DNA from: Elysia chlorotica
Lineage: Eukaryota > Mollusca > Gastropoda > Plakobranchidae
DNA length: 64,000 nt
Assembly (NCBI GenBank): GCA_003991915.1
Contig: RQTK01000974.1
Coordinates: forward strand, 39,390-103,389
Direction: 5' to 3'
Shown piece by piece: positions 11,437 through 24,800 of the stretch. Under the pieces are notes generated by a model. That model did no database searches and had not been told where the DNA came from. It saw only the letters and a list, made by a program, of their open reading frames with translations. Position numbers and translations under genes: made by a program. Numbering within the stretch: the stretch's first letter is position 1; the number at the start of each line of letters is the position of its first letter.

Positions 11437-11890
11437 TGCCCGTTTGCAAAACTTGATGGAGGATAATGACACAGTACAGGTTGCCGATGGCAGACTGACA
11501 TCTTAGATTGACAGGCTCAAATGTGGAGGTGTAAGTCATAGACATGATGAGTCATTATTATGATACTAGTGTTCTTGTGAAACTCCGCCCACTTCGCTTT
11601 TCATTGGTCGAATACAATCTGTACCACTACCCACAGGCTAGGACCAATGAAAGAGCGCGAGAACTGACATCCATCAAGCCAGGAGGCCCGAGAGGGTGCC
11701 CTCCTTTACATAAGCTTATAATATGTTACATGAGAGGTACGAGAAGGGCCTTCCTGCTTTACTACCCCTACACAGTAGCCTGTGCACGCGGGGTGTGAGG
11801 TGGCGCCCTGGTCAGATCGTCGGCCTGCATTGTAGGAGGTCCGGGGTACCAATTCCGCTAACACCACCTCACTCCCTACTGATTGGGTCC
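11437..11890 (+). repeat. Near-identical duplication, copy 2
   Basis: Partner of 10535-10985, about 902 bp away. The tRNA-like head near 11805-11865 has the B-box altered to GGGGTACCAATTCCG, so this copy has lost its promoter consensus. Confidence 0.85.
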
Positions 11891-11929
11891 GCCACTCTAT
11901 ATCGGGGGTCTGGTCGCAGTACTGTATAT

Positions 11930-12075
11930 TGATCCCAGGCGTTGCGACCCACATGATGATAACGGATGACATAATAACGCCCTTGTGCATGGGGTTTTCT
12001 GGTCGCAAGTTTAGGATAGAGCTGTGATTGGACACCTGTGGTCTACGTTTTTTCTATGGGCCCCGTTGCCACTAG
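11930..12075 (+). repeat. Dispersed repeat, relative of 14870-15050
   Basis: Blocks ACGGATGACATAATAACG and TCTATGGGCCCCGTTGCCAC recur in altered form at 14870-15050 (ACGGATGACATTGTCA, TATGGACCCCAGACTCGC). The end block also occurs at about 8950-8990 (TCTATGGGCCCCGTAATCGC). Confidence 0.5.
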
Positions 12076-12079
12076 ACCT

Positions 12080-12850
12080 CTATCTTGGTTGATACATAAA
12101 AAGAGATGGTACACTTAATCAAACTTTAATCTACTAAATTTGGGGACAATGTGTTTTATAAACAGAGCACACGGTTTCTAATTGGATGGTAGTGGGTACG
12201 ATCTCTTTTCAGACCGCCTTGTCTTTTTTTTTCCTTACTAGCTATGTCGGTATCCATAAAATGTGACCGAGTTCTCATGAGAACCCAAAAGACGTTCAAC
12301 TCGTAGGGAGCAAAGCTTTATCCGACCAAAACTTATATAATTATTATTTTAGAAGTTAAACAATATTCATCAATGGGTGATAATATTTTCTATGCGATAC
12401 CAAAACTAGAACATAGGACCACCGGGTAAGATTTTTGTAAGAATTTTATATTTTTGTAAGGCAAGATCATCATTTTGTTTCTTTACCTCTATGAAAAAAA
12501 AGAGCCAATTATGAATGCATAAATAAATAACTCTGTTTTAAAAAAGCATATTGTTTGTGCGCTTAGTTTTCCACAAAACAAAACAATTGTTAAGAATAAA
12601 AGAAATCTATTTGTCTAAGACCGGCTTTGTAAATTTCAAGTACATACAGGAAAACTTAGCTGGGGTGAGACTCCTTATCAGCGAAATTGAATACACCCAA
12701 ATATACAAAGGAAAAGACGAGTGGAGATAAGTATAAAAACTAATAAGGTAAGATCTTTTTGGGGGCACAAAGAAGACAAGGGCAGAAGAAAACAGCAAGC
12801 TACGTGGCCCACAACAAACTCTCTAAGTCTAACATGTTAATACAAAACAG
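12080..12850. other. Gene-free stretch
   Basis: Nothing I can support. A short plus-strand frame at 12620-12738 reads smoothly but lacks usable splice sites. Confidence 0.5.
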
Positions 12851-12854
12851 CAAG

Positions 12855-13081
12855 TTGTTGTTGAGTTGTTGGGTTTAACGTCCAACATCAGCACTATTTA
12901 GACTATATTGTGGACGGACTCCAAGACTGACGTATGACAATTTTATGCGCTGCCACAGACAAGACAGGGCGGGGATACCATGACTTCTGTCTCAGCCGGT
13001 CACATTAAACTGACACCGACCCAACCATCAGGGAGCGCAATCGCCAGAGCTCGAAACCAGACCTTTTGCGTCAGAATCCCA
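12855..13081 (-). mobile_element. SINE, family A (minus strand)
   Basis: It reads in reverse order from GGGTTTAACGTCCAACATCA through AGACTATATTGTGGACGG and AAGACAGGGCGGGGATACCA to GAGCTCGAAACCAGACC (head). Confidence 0.75.
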
Positions 13082-13099
13082 CAAAACAGCAAAGTAAAT

Positions 13100-14190
13100 C
13101 GAACTAAAAGTTAGCATATTTACAGAGCGCTCGTAAAATCAATACTGCTTTATAATTATGGGACATGGGTCAGAACAGAACACCATAAATAGGAATTAAA
13201 CAGCTTCCATTCTTTGCAATAAACAACCTACTATTGTATTTGTTCATAAGTGTATATAAAAAGAACAAAAAGTAAGACGCATTACAAAAGACAGGTAAAA
13301 CATCAGGTGGGGCCTCTTTGGTCATATATCTACATGCATTTTAATTTAAAAGGCAGGTCGTCCGTGTACCAGCTCTTTAGCCAAGGTGGCGATATATGTA
13401 ATAACATATTTCGACGAACGTGTCACGAAAAAAAAAAAGGACAAAAAGGACAAAAAGAAAAAAAAAACTCGCCTCAACACTTAGACAATACTTCAATAGA
13501 CTATACAACACCAATTGGCCACAGGAACACTGGGGCAGATTCATAGCTAAGAATGATGATTCATGTCAAATTGTCAATCAGCTATCAGCTGAAGCGAGAT
13601 GCGCTTGTTTCCTTGATGCTTAAAAAATGTTTCTAAAAAAAGTTTCACAATACATGTACCAACACACGATAGCTGTCACTCTCTATATTTTTCGTCCATG
13701 ACTGCATGATAATATAAGATTAAAGTTAAATATAGCTGTGGGTTAATAGAACCTTGAGCTAGAACTCACCGCAAAAGTAAGTCTATAGTGCCGTCATTTT
13801 CTTTGATTTTCTAGTTAAAAAGCGGGGGTTTCAATGAAGGTGCATGTTTATGTGTAGGTGTTGTGTTTGTGGGTGTGTGTATTCAAAAGGTATGAAAAAT
13901 TTATTTTCTGGTTTCATTAAAAATGTAGCCTACATAAGTATGAGTTTCAATATTGTTTGTTGTTGTCTGTCTTGTTAAACTTAATATTTGATGTTGCTTT
14001 AATGAATTAGTCATATATGAAAAGTTCTGTTTTTTTTTTCAAAATTATGTGTGAAATTTGTGTAACCATATTCAGTTTGTTATTACACATGCCCAAGTCA
14101 AACTTCCCCTGAAAATGATAAATATGTATCTTACCTTATCATATCTTGAAACAGATGAAATAGACAAAAGTACAACATTGAAAATGTTCA
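13100..14190. other. AT-rich gene-free stretch
   Basis: A-rich runs near 13430-13465 and AT-rich sequence; no supported feature. Confidence 0.5.
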
Positions 14191-14197
14191 TCCCAAC

Positions 14198-14336
14198 ACC
14201 TTCTGCAAATTTCAATTATTTTAGATAAAACATTGTCAACCGCCGTTTTTTTTAAGGGGGGTTGGGGGGGGGGGGGGATTGTTTGTTTGGGCGGTTGACA
14301 ATGTTTTATCTAAAATAATTGAAATTTGCAGAAGGT
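14198..14336. repeat. Perfect 47-bp inverted repeat with a G-run loop
   Basis: Arms at 14198-14244 and 14290-14336 are perfect reverse complements, separated by a 45-bp loop holding T- and G-runs (GGGG at 14256-14277). An A-rich (AAAAC)n tract starts right after the right arm. Confidence 0.95.
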
Positions 14337-14480
14337 AAAACAACAAAACAAAACAAAACAAAAAACAAAACAACAACAACAAAAAACAAAACAAAACAAA
14401 ACAACAAAACCAACAAGAACAAAAAGCCAAGAAAACAAAAACCAAGGAAAAAATACACACTCTCTCTCCTCCTTCCGCCC

Positions 14481-14539
<59 letters not shown>

Positions 14540-14600
14540 GCCTGTCTGCTGTTTGTCTGTCTCTTTCTCTCTCTCTCTCTCTTTCTTTCGCTTGTTGCAA
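14337..14600 (+). repeat. (AAAAC)n, (TGTC)n and (TC)n simple repeats
   Basis: A-rich tract 14337-14455, TGTC tract about 14481-14560, short TC tract to 14585. Another TC/TATC tract runs at about 14685-14745. Confidence 0.95.
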
Positions 14601-14869
14601 TGACACCTTACTGAACGAGCGAATTACGACTGTAAATGACGTTTCTGTAGTGCTTTTATTTTATATTGCCTCCCCTCCCCCTCCCTCTTTCTATCTCTCT
14701 CTCTCTATCTATATATCTATCTCTCTCCCCCTCCCTTTCTCTCTCTGTTCGCAATCGCACCCAACTTGATGAGCTGGCTGCGGTTGACTATGACGTTCCT
14801 ACCATGCTTTTATTTGACTGGTCAGATCACCAAAATCTGGCAAACAGAAGGATTAGGATAATTTCAATG

Positions 14870-15050
14870 CTTATAGAGGCATTGCGATCCACACGAAGAA
14901 TACGGATGACATTGTCAAGCCCCCTAGGCGTGGAGTTTGCTGATCACTCATTGGTTCCGTAAGGATAGAGACATCGTTAGACGCCATTGCAGATTCCCTT
15001 ACATATCGTCTTCGTTTTGTTATGGACCCCAGACTCGCAAGAACTCTATT
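14870..15050 (+). repeat. Dispersed repeat, relative of 11930-12075
   Basis: It shares the CGATCCACACGAAGAATACG-type block and the GGACCCC end with the 11.9-kb copy. Confidence 0.5.
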
Positions 15051-15284
15051 ATCATCACGAAACAATCCTATTGCACAATATAATTGCCGGAATTCGGGTT
15101 TGTTTACTCCACAGGTTTCTAATTAAGTATGTGAAAATAGTATGGTTTACTCAAGTGTTAGACTGTTAGGCCTTATTCATTGGGTATTTGAACAAAGATT
15201 TTCCCTGAATTCAATTTGCGACAGCTGGCCAGAGAAAGTCGGAATATTATTGTTATTGTTTTAATACGCATAGGCCAGGACTGG

Positions 15285-15445
15285 TGCAGAGAGTTGATTT
15301 GGTTGCTTAATGCCCAACGTCAGAACCATACAGGCTACATTTTGGACGGGCTCCAAGAACAACGTCTGAGAATTTTAGGTGTTGCCAGGCAGAGACAGTG
15401 CAGGATACCTGGACTTCTGTCTCAGTAGGTCACATTCAACCAGCT
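15285..15445 (-). mobile_element. SINE, family A, partial (minus strand)
   Basis: Reverse order: TTAATGCCCAACGTCAGAAC, GGACGGGCTCCAAGAAC, CTTCTGTCTCAGTAGGTCAC. The head is missing. Confidence 0.65.
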
Positions 15446-15664
15446 CAGCCTTTTGAATTCGAACAAGAGAAAAATGATTGAGTAGGCTTGGCATAGGACA
15501 GGACCATGACCTACGTAAGGTTACTTTACTGAGGTGGCGTCCTTTGAGATTGAAAAAAAAAAGAGCAACATCGATAAGGTAGGAATAAACATTTAAGGAA
15601 CATGTCTTAACCCTCACTAGAAACAGATAGAGAGAGAAGCAGAGAGAAAAAGCGAGAGGCAGAA

Positions 15665-15785
<121 letters not shown>

Positions 15786-15944
15786 AGAATAAAAGGTAAC
15801 AGAAACATGTATGAAGAGAACATGTATTATGATTATTATTTGTGTGCACAAAATAACGGGCAATGTGATCATTATAATCGTTTGCATTACATAAGCAGAA
15901 ATAGAGACACATGGAGAGAGAAAGAAAAATACAAATGGAGAGTT

Positions 15945-16125
15945 TGTTTGTTTGTTTGTTTGTTGCTTAGCGTCCAACGCCAGCACTATATAAGCTATTT
16001 TGTAGACGGTTCCCAAGACTGACGTCTGACGTCTGACAATTTATGCGCTGCCACACGGAGACAGTGCGGGAATACCATGGGTCCTGACTCAGTCGGTCAC
16101 ATTAAATTGACACCGACCTGAGACG
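15945..16125 (-). mobile_element. SINE, family A, partial (minus strand)
   Basis: It starts at a (GTTT)n tract and shows GCGTCCAACGCCAGCACTAT, the CAAGACTGACGTCTGAC block and GACTCAGTCGGTCACATT. Confidence 0.7.
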
Positions 16126-16214
16126 GTTAGCCTACGCTTTTTTTTAACCGTTTTGTATTTATTAAGTTTAATTATTGCGTTTCTACAAAGGATTTTTAGT
16201 ATTCATTATTTTGT

Positions 16215-16365
16215 TTGTTAACAAGACAGTCTGTCACATTATACTGACACCGACCAAAACAGTAAGGGACGAAATCGGAAAAATAATTTTTGAGCGATCG
16301 TGGGATTCGAACTGCGGACCTCTCGATCTGGAGACCAAGACCAATGGTCTACCACTTGAGCCCTG
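16215..16365 (-). mobile_element. SINE, family B head (minus strand)
   Basis: The shared core GTCACATTATACTGACACCG joins a different tRNA-like head (GATCGTGGGATTCGAACTGC, CTACCACTTGAGCC). The same combination occurs at 38960-39095. Confidence 0.7.
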
Positions 16366-16556
16366 ACAGACAGAGAGAATGAGATGTTCAGGAATGGAGG
16401 GATACAGAGTGACACAGAAGCAAGAAAAAGGTCGGGGATAAGGGAAATTGAGAGGAAGGGGGAAAACTAGTGAACGAAAGAGACGAAGGAAAAGAGATTG
16501 GGCTCGTAGATAGTACTGGTACACTGAGAACGAAACAGGACAGGAAATGGGAAGGA

Positions 16557-16574
16557 TAGATAGATAGATAGATG

Positions 16575-16648
<74 letters not shown>

Positions 16649-16656
16649 GAGATAGA
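16557..16656 (+). repeat. (GATA)n microsatellite up to the gap
   Basis: About 25 GATA units running into the run of N. Confidence 0.97.
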
Positions 16657-16739
16657 NNNNNNNNNNNNNNNNNNNNNNNNNNNNNNNNNNNNNNNNNNNN
16701 NNNNNNNNNNNNNNNNNNNNNNNNNNNNNNNNNNNNNNN
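16657..16739. other. Assembly gap (N)
   Basis: 83 ambiguous bases between a GATA tract and a CAGA tract; the true length is unknown. Confidence 0.99.
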
Positions 16740-16888
16740 AGACAGACAGACAGACAGACAGACAGACAGCAGGCAGACAGACAGACAGAGAGAGAGAGAT
16801 CAATAGAAGCGTGACATCAAGAAGATCAACAAGTATTTGATAAATTTCGTGCAGAAAGAATGGGGAATGTGAACACCGGAATATATGC

Positions 16889-16946
<58 letters not shown>

Positions 16947-17158
16947 AGAGAGAGACACAGAGAGAAAGCAAGAGAGGGAAAGAGAGAGAGACCGACAGCC
17001 AGACAGACACAGAGACAGACACAGAGACAGGCAGACAGAGAGGCGGAGAGAGACAAATGGAGAGGAATGGAAAGAAACACTGAGAGACATAGACAAAGGG
17101 AAGAAGAAGAAGAAGAAGAAGAAGAAGAAGAAGAAGAAGAAGAAGAAAAAGAAGAAGA

Positions 17159-17198
<40 letters not shown>
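16740..17198 (+). repeat. (CAGA)n, (GA)n and (AAG)n simple repeats
   Basis: CAGA 16740-16790, GA about 16889-16943, AAG about 17101-17158, GA to 17197. Confidence 0.95.
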
Positions 17199-17200
<2 letters not shown>

Positions 17201-17279
17201 AACCCATACATAGAAAGTTGACATTGAAAAGGTGGCACTCTATTGCACATGTACATGATTGAAGATTGTACATATACTA

Positions 17280-18820
17280 CAGTTAACTCTTACAAAGTAC
17301 GTGTAATTGTAAGCTTACTTGTACATTAAATTGTAACGAATGAGAGAGAAACGAGATATTGGGAGAGACTGTGAGAGGGGAAAAGATATAGATGGATGGA
17401 TTAATACTTATAATAGATAGTTAGAGGTTGGGAGAGAGAAATACATGTAGAGCTATAGAGAGAAAAAAGAGAATGCAAAAGGTTGCGTGTGACACAGTGA
17501 AGCAGCATGCAAAGAATAGCCGCTTATGATGATGAGTAGCCTATTATTTTACCATCTTTTACCAGTAAGTGTAAATGCCGGTACAGAGCACTTGTGTACT
17601 GTCAGGTATATTGATTTGATTATTCTAAAGTAAAGAAAATTAATATTGATGGTGCATATAGAATCACATAGACTATATTTCTACGTTCCATACAGTGATT
17701 AAACATTAAATCCACTCTACTTTAGTTTTCTTTTTTATGTCTCTGTCAGGGAGAGCAATTCTTGTAGTTTAGACGAACTTATCTGTTATTGACCGAAAAA
17801 TGCTTAGAATCTGAACGAAGAGGATCGAAGAGAGAAGAGAAGAGAACTCAGAGAAGCAACAGTGTAGAGCTGACAAATCAATGGACGTCAAATGGACTGT
17901 GCTGGAGCTTGTGCGTTTACATGTATGGGCGATCGCAAAATTAGCGACTGAAGAGTAGAATTTATTTCCAAATTTTAGTCATACTGTGGGGTACTTTTCT
18001 GGAGCTACAAACTCCTAAATATATCTACAGGTAGGTCTAGGTAGATATCTTCACATTGGAGCTGAGAAAAACGGACGATTTAAGCTATAAAATAGGCATA
18101 GATTTACATACTGATTGAAATTTGAGTGGTTGATATGCCTAATCTAGATCTAGAATTAGAATAAGACCCACACGTTTTATTTCTTTATGTATATCTATAT
18201 TCTACAATCCATGATATCTGAATCTTGTTCTGATTTAATCTATCTAGACTGGTGCAGGACTTCAATGAAGGACACTCTTTCAGTTTCAATTTCAGTTTGT
18301 TTACACTAGATCTAGATTAGATCTAGATCTAGAATCTAACATGCACCTATAACATTGATCTTTGGTTCTGAATTAGCAATAGATCTACATTAATAATACT
18401 TAATATTGAAAGGCTAGGGAAGTGATTTACTTTAAAAAAAAAATTCTTGAGTCAAATCACACCTCTCAATAAAAAAGAATTGGTGAGGATTGTAGATCAA
18501 TAGTATATGTACAATTCATCTTGAAAATGTGTCAGATCTAAAAAAGTGCTTGTTTACTAACAAACTAAACGGTAAGAGTGCTGAAAGATAGCTTGCATGG
18601 TGATTTAAAATTTGTGTAAGACAGTTAGGGTTTGACTCATACTCATCTAGATCTGTGGCTTTGTAATTTTTTTACGCCACTCTTAGTCTGGTCATTAGAA
18701 ATCTATCTATAGAAGTTTTATGTTCTAAATTACGTAAAAAAAAAAAAAATGAAAACTCTAATTTCCCATTAGGTTATGAAAAAGAAATTGATTCATGAAT
18801 CACTTGTTTTTCTTCAACAG
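17280..18820. other. Upstream region of the CDP-DAG synthase gene
   Basis: Expected to hold the promoter and a non-coding first exon. Short (CTAGAT) motifs occur at about 18135-18150 and 18305-18335. No TATA box or clear exon can be assigned; a donor-like GTAGGT lies at 18031. Confidence 0.4.
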
Positions 18821-18841
18821 CTCTTACCGTAAAGATTTAAA
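18821..18841 (+). other. CDS1: 5' UTR part of the first coding exon of the CDP-DAG synthase gene
   Basis: A pyrimidine-rich tract ending in ACAG at 18820 is a good splice acceptor 21 bases upstream of the start codon. The transcript must therefore begin in an upstream non-coding exon. A donor-like CTACAG/GTAGGT at 18030/18031 is one candidate for the end of that exon, but nothing else supports it. Confidence 0.6.
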
Positions 18842-21800
18842 ATGGCTAATTTGGCTGCAGACTTGCGACATCGATCGTTGCCAAGCAAGTCAGATTCTGC
18901 TACAGAACAAGGCAATTCAGTTGTAAGTAACTCAGTCCATCACATGGCAAATAATATTAAACTTGCTGCCAAGGAGCAAGACAAGTCTGAAGTAACTCTA
19001 GTGGTTTATTATGTGACAAATAAGATAAGCTTCGATTGATAAATTATAGCTATAAAAAATATGTCTTTGTAGAATAACTGTTATTTTCATTTTAAAACCC
19101 TTGGTATCTGAGAATGGTTGTCAAAATCCAGGTCTAAGAAATAAATAAGTTTTAAAGACCTTTTAAGGGTTTTAAAGGTTCACATCTCAGTTGGTGCCCA
19201 TATCTTAGTGTACTCTAGAGTTTTTCTCTTATTTTAACCTTTTTTTTCTGTCTCCAGGGGGCAGTGCCGGTGTCTGCATCTGACAGCGATGAAGACGATC
19301 TTCCAGTCAAGCCATCCAAACCGACGCCTCCTCCACAGAGTTCCGATGGGCTTGACGAGGCTCTCAAAGATTTTTCACCAAGGTAACCCCCCACCCCCAC
19401 AAAATAAGTTTGTATGTTTACTTAACATGATTTATGGTCACAATTTTATGGCAATTTTACTATTGCTTTGACTCTAAGACAGTTTTGAATTTTTTCTGTA
19501 GTATGGTACTTATTTTAAGTCTTTTGAACTATATCCGCCAATGTTTTAATTTTATATTTTAGGTGGCGGAATTGGCTAATACGAGGCATCTTTACTTGGC
19601 TTATGATTTTTTCATTTGCTGTTCTCATCTATTTAGGACCTTTAGCTTTGGTCCTGGTGGTAAGTATAAAGAAAACATAATATTTCCCTAAAGATTGTAT
19701 GGTTTAATGGACTTCATATGCACCTTGCAGCTTTTGTTATTAAACTGTAGAATGGAATCTTTCAATATGTGTAATTATTTTTTGAATTGCGACAAAAATC
19801 AGCAAAGAAATTCATTAAAAAAAAAATTCTAATGTTCTTATCATTAGCTTCTTTTAGATTAAATCAAAGAATTTTAACTGTCTTCATGTATGTTATTGAA
19901 CAATGATAATTACAAAATAAGAAAACAAAACAATCTGAAACAAAAAAAGCAACAAGAAACAAATACCAGTTAAAGCAGCAAGAACGCTCTGTGTTGTGCA
20001 CACTCCCCAGACATTTGCCATACAGATCAAATGCTTCCATGAGATTATCACCATTGGCTACATCGTCTACCGCTCCTACGACCTGCCGTGGTTCAGGACG
20101 CTCAGCTGGTACTTCCTGTTTGCGTCCAACTTTTTCTTCTTTGGGGAGAGCATGATTGGCTACTTTGGGGTGCTGCTACAACGACAGGTCAGGAAGATTT
20201 TTACTAAAATTTACTACAATTTTAATGGGTGTTGGTAATATTATGTGAAATCAACACATATTTTAGGATGTAGCTTTCAGTTTTTTTTCAAAAGTAGCTA
20301 GAAATTAACCGCTGAGCATTTTCTCTGGAGACTACTGTTTAACTCCCCAATGAGTTTCTTACACACTAGTCAGAGAGCAAATATGCACATTCTGAAGTAT
20401 GTTTTGCAGAAATATTTTACTTGCACTAGAGTCATAATTACACATGTGGTTCCTCAGAAAAATGCCCAGAATCTTGTTAAACAGTTCTACAGGAAGGTAG
20501 TACACAAAAGATCACCACTGTTTGTAGAGGCTCAGCAATCATTTTTGCATGAGAAGAGAAACGCTAGAACATCTCATGAGAGCTGTAATGATTGAAAGGA
20601 AGGTAATGGACAGACTATCAAAATGATTTAACATAAGGACAGTGATATAGACATTGGCAGTGAAAATATGAAAAGTGTAGAGGGTGATGATGGCTAACAT
20701 ACAAAGCATGAGAATGATTGCCAACACTACAAAGCTCGGATTTGATGGATGGATGGAAAATGGTCTCTGAGAATCTGAGGTGGATACTTTGTCAGTGGAC
20801 CTTTGGTAAATGGGATCTCTTTTCTTGGAACCTACTTTCATGAATTTCTATGACATTCTGTTTAAAAGGACACATTATTGTCTACATAAGCTATGTCCCT
20901 GATAGATCAACTCAGGCACTGTTGACTTAGTTATTGGTAGTTTATTGGGGCTGAATAAATTGAAATTCTTTTTAAAAAAAGTTGAATCTTTAAATTACAA
21001 TGGATATGAGGGTTGTCAAACATCCCTACATTATGCATATATATATTTTTAGATTATTAGTCTAGTTGATTAAAAAAAAAAAGCCTTCTTGGAAAAAAAG
21101 TTATGATACTCAAGAATTTAGCAGACAAGAAAAAAAAAGTTGGCCTTCAAAACTGACACACTTTGACTGTTTCCTTGCAGGACTTCTTGTGGCCATTTGT
21201 GACATACCATCGGTTCATCTCATTCTCAATGTACACAGCCGGTCTCGTCGGCTTTGTGTGCAGTCTGGTCAAGAAACACTACCTCAAGCAATTCACTCTG
21301 GTGAGAAACATTGTGATAATGCTGAATGCTATGGACTTTGAGGCGGCTCTGATTTTTATACAAAAATAAACATTTTTTTTTTCTTTTCCTATTTATTCTC
21401 CTAAGCCTAACTCGAAACGTTTGTATTGCAAATAAGGTAGTCCCTTTTATTTATTTTATTGTGATTCCTTTTTCAAATGCCTACATTTTGAAGTACACCG
21501 CGAACATAATAATAATTGGTCACATTATATTGACTCAGGCTCAACCATTATGGGATGGAAGGTGGCCAAGTGGCTCAATTATGGGAATGCTAGGTGTAAT
21601 CGGAGACCTTCTAAATAGAAGCCCAGCTTTGTTCTTGTGAATTTCAGATCCCTGATTTCAATCTTTTGTTTTTCCACTGTCCCCAGTTTGGCTGGACACA
21701 CGTGACGCTGCTGCTTGTGGTGGCTCAGTCCCATTTCATCGTCCAGAATGTTCTAGAGGGGCTTATCTGGTGAGTTGCTTGCAGGTCTAGAGGCTTATGC

Positions 21801-24800
21801 CAAACCTGGCCTATTTATATTATTTATGGCTTTAAAGCAAAACAAAACTTTTATAGTAATATTTTGTTTGCTAACTTAAGTAAGACATCAATCGGTAAAA
21901 TATTAAGATATTGGAAACATGTTGCCAATATATCTAAGAATGACACATTTTAACCCTAAGCCTATTTTCTCAGGCCATCATACATTTCTTGAATTTTATA
22001 ATGACAGCAAAGGATGTGTTTGTACAAAGTCAAATTTTTTTTATTGAAAATGTATTGCTACACAACTGTCACAGTGCATTTCAAGGTAGCACAAAATTCA
22101 TTTAACTTTGAAATTGTGTTGCATTGCAATGCTCAAGCTTTTTAAATGATCCATAGAATAATAAAAACTTCTCTGACGCATTTGCGCATATGATATTTAA
22201 TCCCTACATCCATTTAAAAAATGATAAATCTTCTCTCACAATGTTTTTGGGAGGTTTTGGGATAAGTATCTTAAGAAAAATAAAGAAGCAAACATTTAAC
22301 TTGACATTCAGTTCAATTGTTACCATCTCAATAAAATTTGTATATTTTTTCTACCATTTGAAGTTTGAAATAGTTGAAACATCAAGTTATGTAATTCTTT
22401 GTATGAGAGGATATAATGTTTAAAAAGTTTATGAAAATCACTGATATGATTTTTATTGTATATGTATAATCTTATATAGCAATTGAACAAGTCTAATATT
22501 AAAAAAAATAATTTGCGCCATTCTTTCCAGGGTCCTCGTGCCAGTCTCGATGATCATATGTAATGATATTATGGCGTACATGTTCGGCTTCTTCTTTGGT
22601 CGTACTCCTCTTATCAAGCTGTCTCCCAAAAAGACTTGGGAGGGTTTCATTGGAGGTGCATTCTCAACCATCCTCTTCGGTATTCTGGTAATCAACCCCC
22701 ATATTTTTATATATTCTCTCTTTATATACATTTGAGTATATGTTATAATTGCTCTTCTTTTGATTTATATTTTGAGATCGATACTATTTTTTTTTACAAG
22801 AGATGTATTTGCAGGCATTTATTGTTCGTGTATCATAATATTTGGAGAAAAAATATTTAAGATACATTTATAACTTGTTAACATTTATAACACGCAGTTA
22901 TCATAACCGCATGATTTGAAAAGGATTGCTTAATGTATATCTAGGTTTCAAATACGTAACATTGTCAATGTTTTTTTATTGAATACAACTATCCACTCGA
23001 GCGCTCGACTTTAAAGTTGTGCAGGGTTAACCTTACTCTGTGCTTTATTTATTCCCTACCAGCTGTCGTATGTCCTCCTGCAGTACGACTACTTTGTGTG
23101 TCCCGTGTCCTACGACGAGACTAAGGGCGCTCTCTCCATGGACTGCCAGCGCTCGCATGTGTTCCTCATCTCAGACTACACCCTGCCAGAGACGCTGCAG
23201 GGACTCCTCAAATTGGTGAGCAGCTTTTATGATGATGATGATGGTGATGGTGGATTAAGTTTAGATTTAGTTAGAGGAGGCATACTACCGGGGTAGATAT
23301 AAGTACAGATAGTATGGAGCTAGGTCTAAACAATTTCTACCCTGAGGTACACCTTGCCAGAGACGTTCCAGGGACTCCTCAAACTGGTGAACTTGTTTTG
23401 TTAAGGTTTAGAGAGATTTAGAGGAATTAAACCACTGGGGTACAAATTGTTTAGAGCCACAGTTTTAGCTAGGTAGGACTGCTATATTACTAGCCCAATA
23501 ACAATAAGGAGAGAGTGACTACTGTTTTATTAGAACTAGAGTTTGAGGTAGTGTTGAGCAGTGGTTAAATACTCTACCTACAACTCTGGCTCTTTAACAA
23601 TTTCTACTTCTAAATGAATTAAATGGGAACCAATATATTTTTTCTTCCCCTCTTTCGTTTCTTTTTTCTATATTTCAAGGGTAAATGTTGTAGCTTATGT
23701 TTGAATGGCCCTCTGCAAAGAAACCAACTCAACAACAACAACAACTGCAAAGAATTTCTATGGAATGTTTTATTTTAAATATTACCATATCACATGCCTG
23801 AAAATAAACTTTCTTCATCTAATTAAGATTGTGTATAGTCATGCATGTCCCATTCATGAAGAGCTGAAATAAGACGAAAAAAATAAAAAAGATCTTGCAC
23901 TCTTCATATTAAATTTGACAATTAGGCCATGTCTTCTAATAGGGATGCTAGAAAGGAAGCCTTTACATGCAGATCATTAAGTTATAAGAAGTTATTTGCA
24001 AAGATCACACAGGTCTGATGAGATCAAGTACTGATAGAAATATGTGTGTAGTGAGTCTTTTATATTTATCCTTATCTTAAGTTTTAGTTGAACAAAATCT
24101 TGCTTTCACTTTAATTTTTGCTCCGTCTTTGAATGTTATAGCAAAGTGATTCATGGAATTTCCGTGCCCAAAAACTTAAATTGCAATAGAAATACATGGG
24201 TGGGATCATTGAGATGTGAGACAATACAATAAAAATGGATAATCCAGAACATATTTTATTTAGACAATTGTGTGGAATGTAAAGCTAATATTCCAATATT
24301 TTGAAGAGTAATTTAATCTTTTTAACACAATGCCCCATGTTCCTTTTCTGTTTCAAGGAAAATTCTCATCATGCGGCCAACCATTCAGAGGTCACAAATG
24401 ACAAAAGTTTTATACATGTAAAAAAAAGAAATTTGACTTATAAAGCATTCTTTTAATGGTTCCTTACTCCACCCAACCTTAAGATAAATGTATGTGTTCT
24501 TGCATGATCCCTTGTCTAATTTTGTTGTGCCATATCCATGACTTTTGTTCTTCAGCTGAGAATCTCATCAAATACAGTGAGCATAATAAGAGCCTTTTAA
24601 TTTCTTTGAAAATTTATTTTGAAGGCTGCACATTTCATTTGAGCTTATTTGCCATATCCATAGGCTTCACTTTGACAAAAATTTCTCGTTGCTTTTTTAT
24701 ATTTTAGTTTCTTGAAAGATGTAAATGCATAAAAATAGCCACAAGAAGTAGATGGTTCTTTAAGCAAGGTTATGTACTGGAAACATGCCTTAAGAAGTCA

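Noticed and set aside
12620-12738. Plus-strand frame reading GVRLLISEIEYTQIYKGKDE
   Set aside because: No usable donor, phase not compatible with the candidate gene upstream, and the frame ends in a stop in AT-rich sequence.
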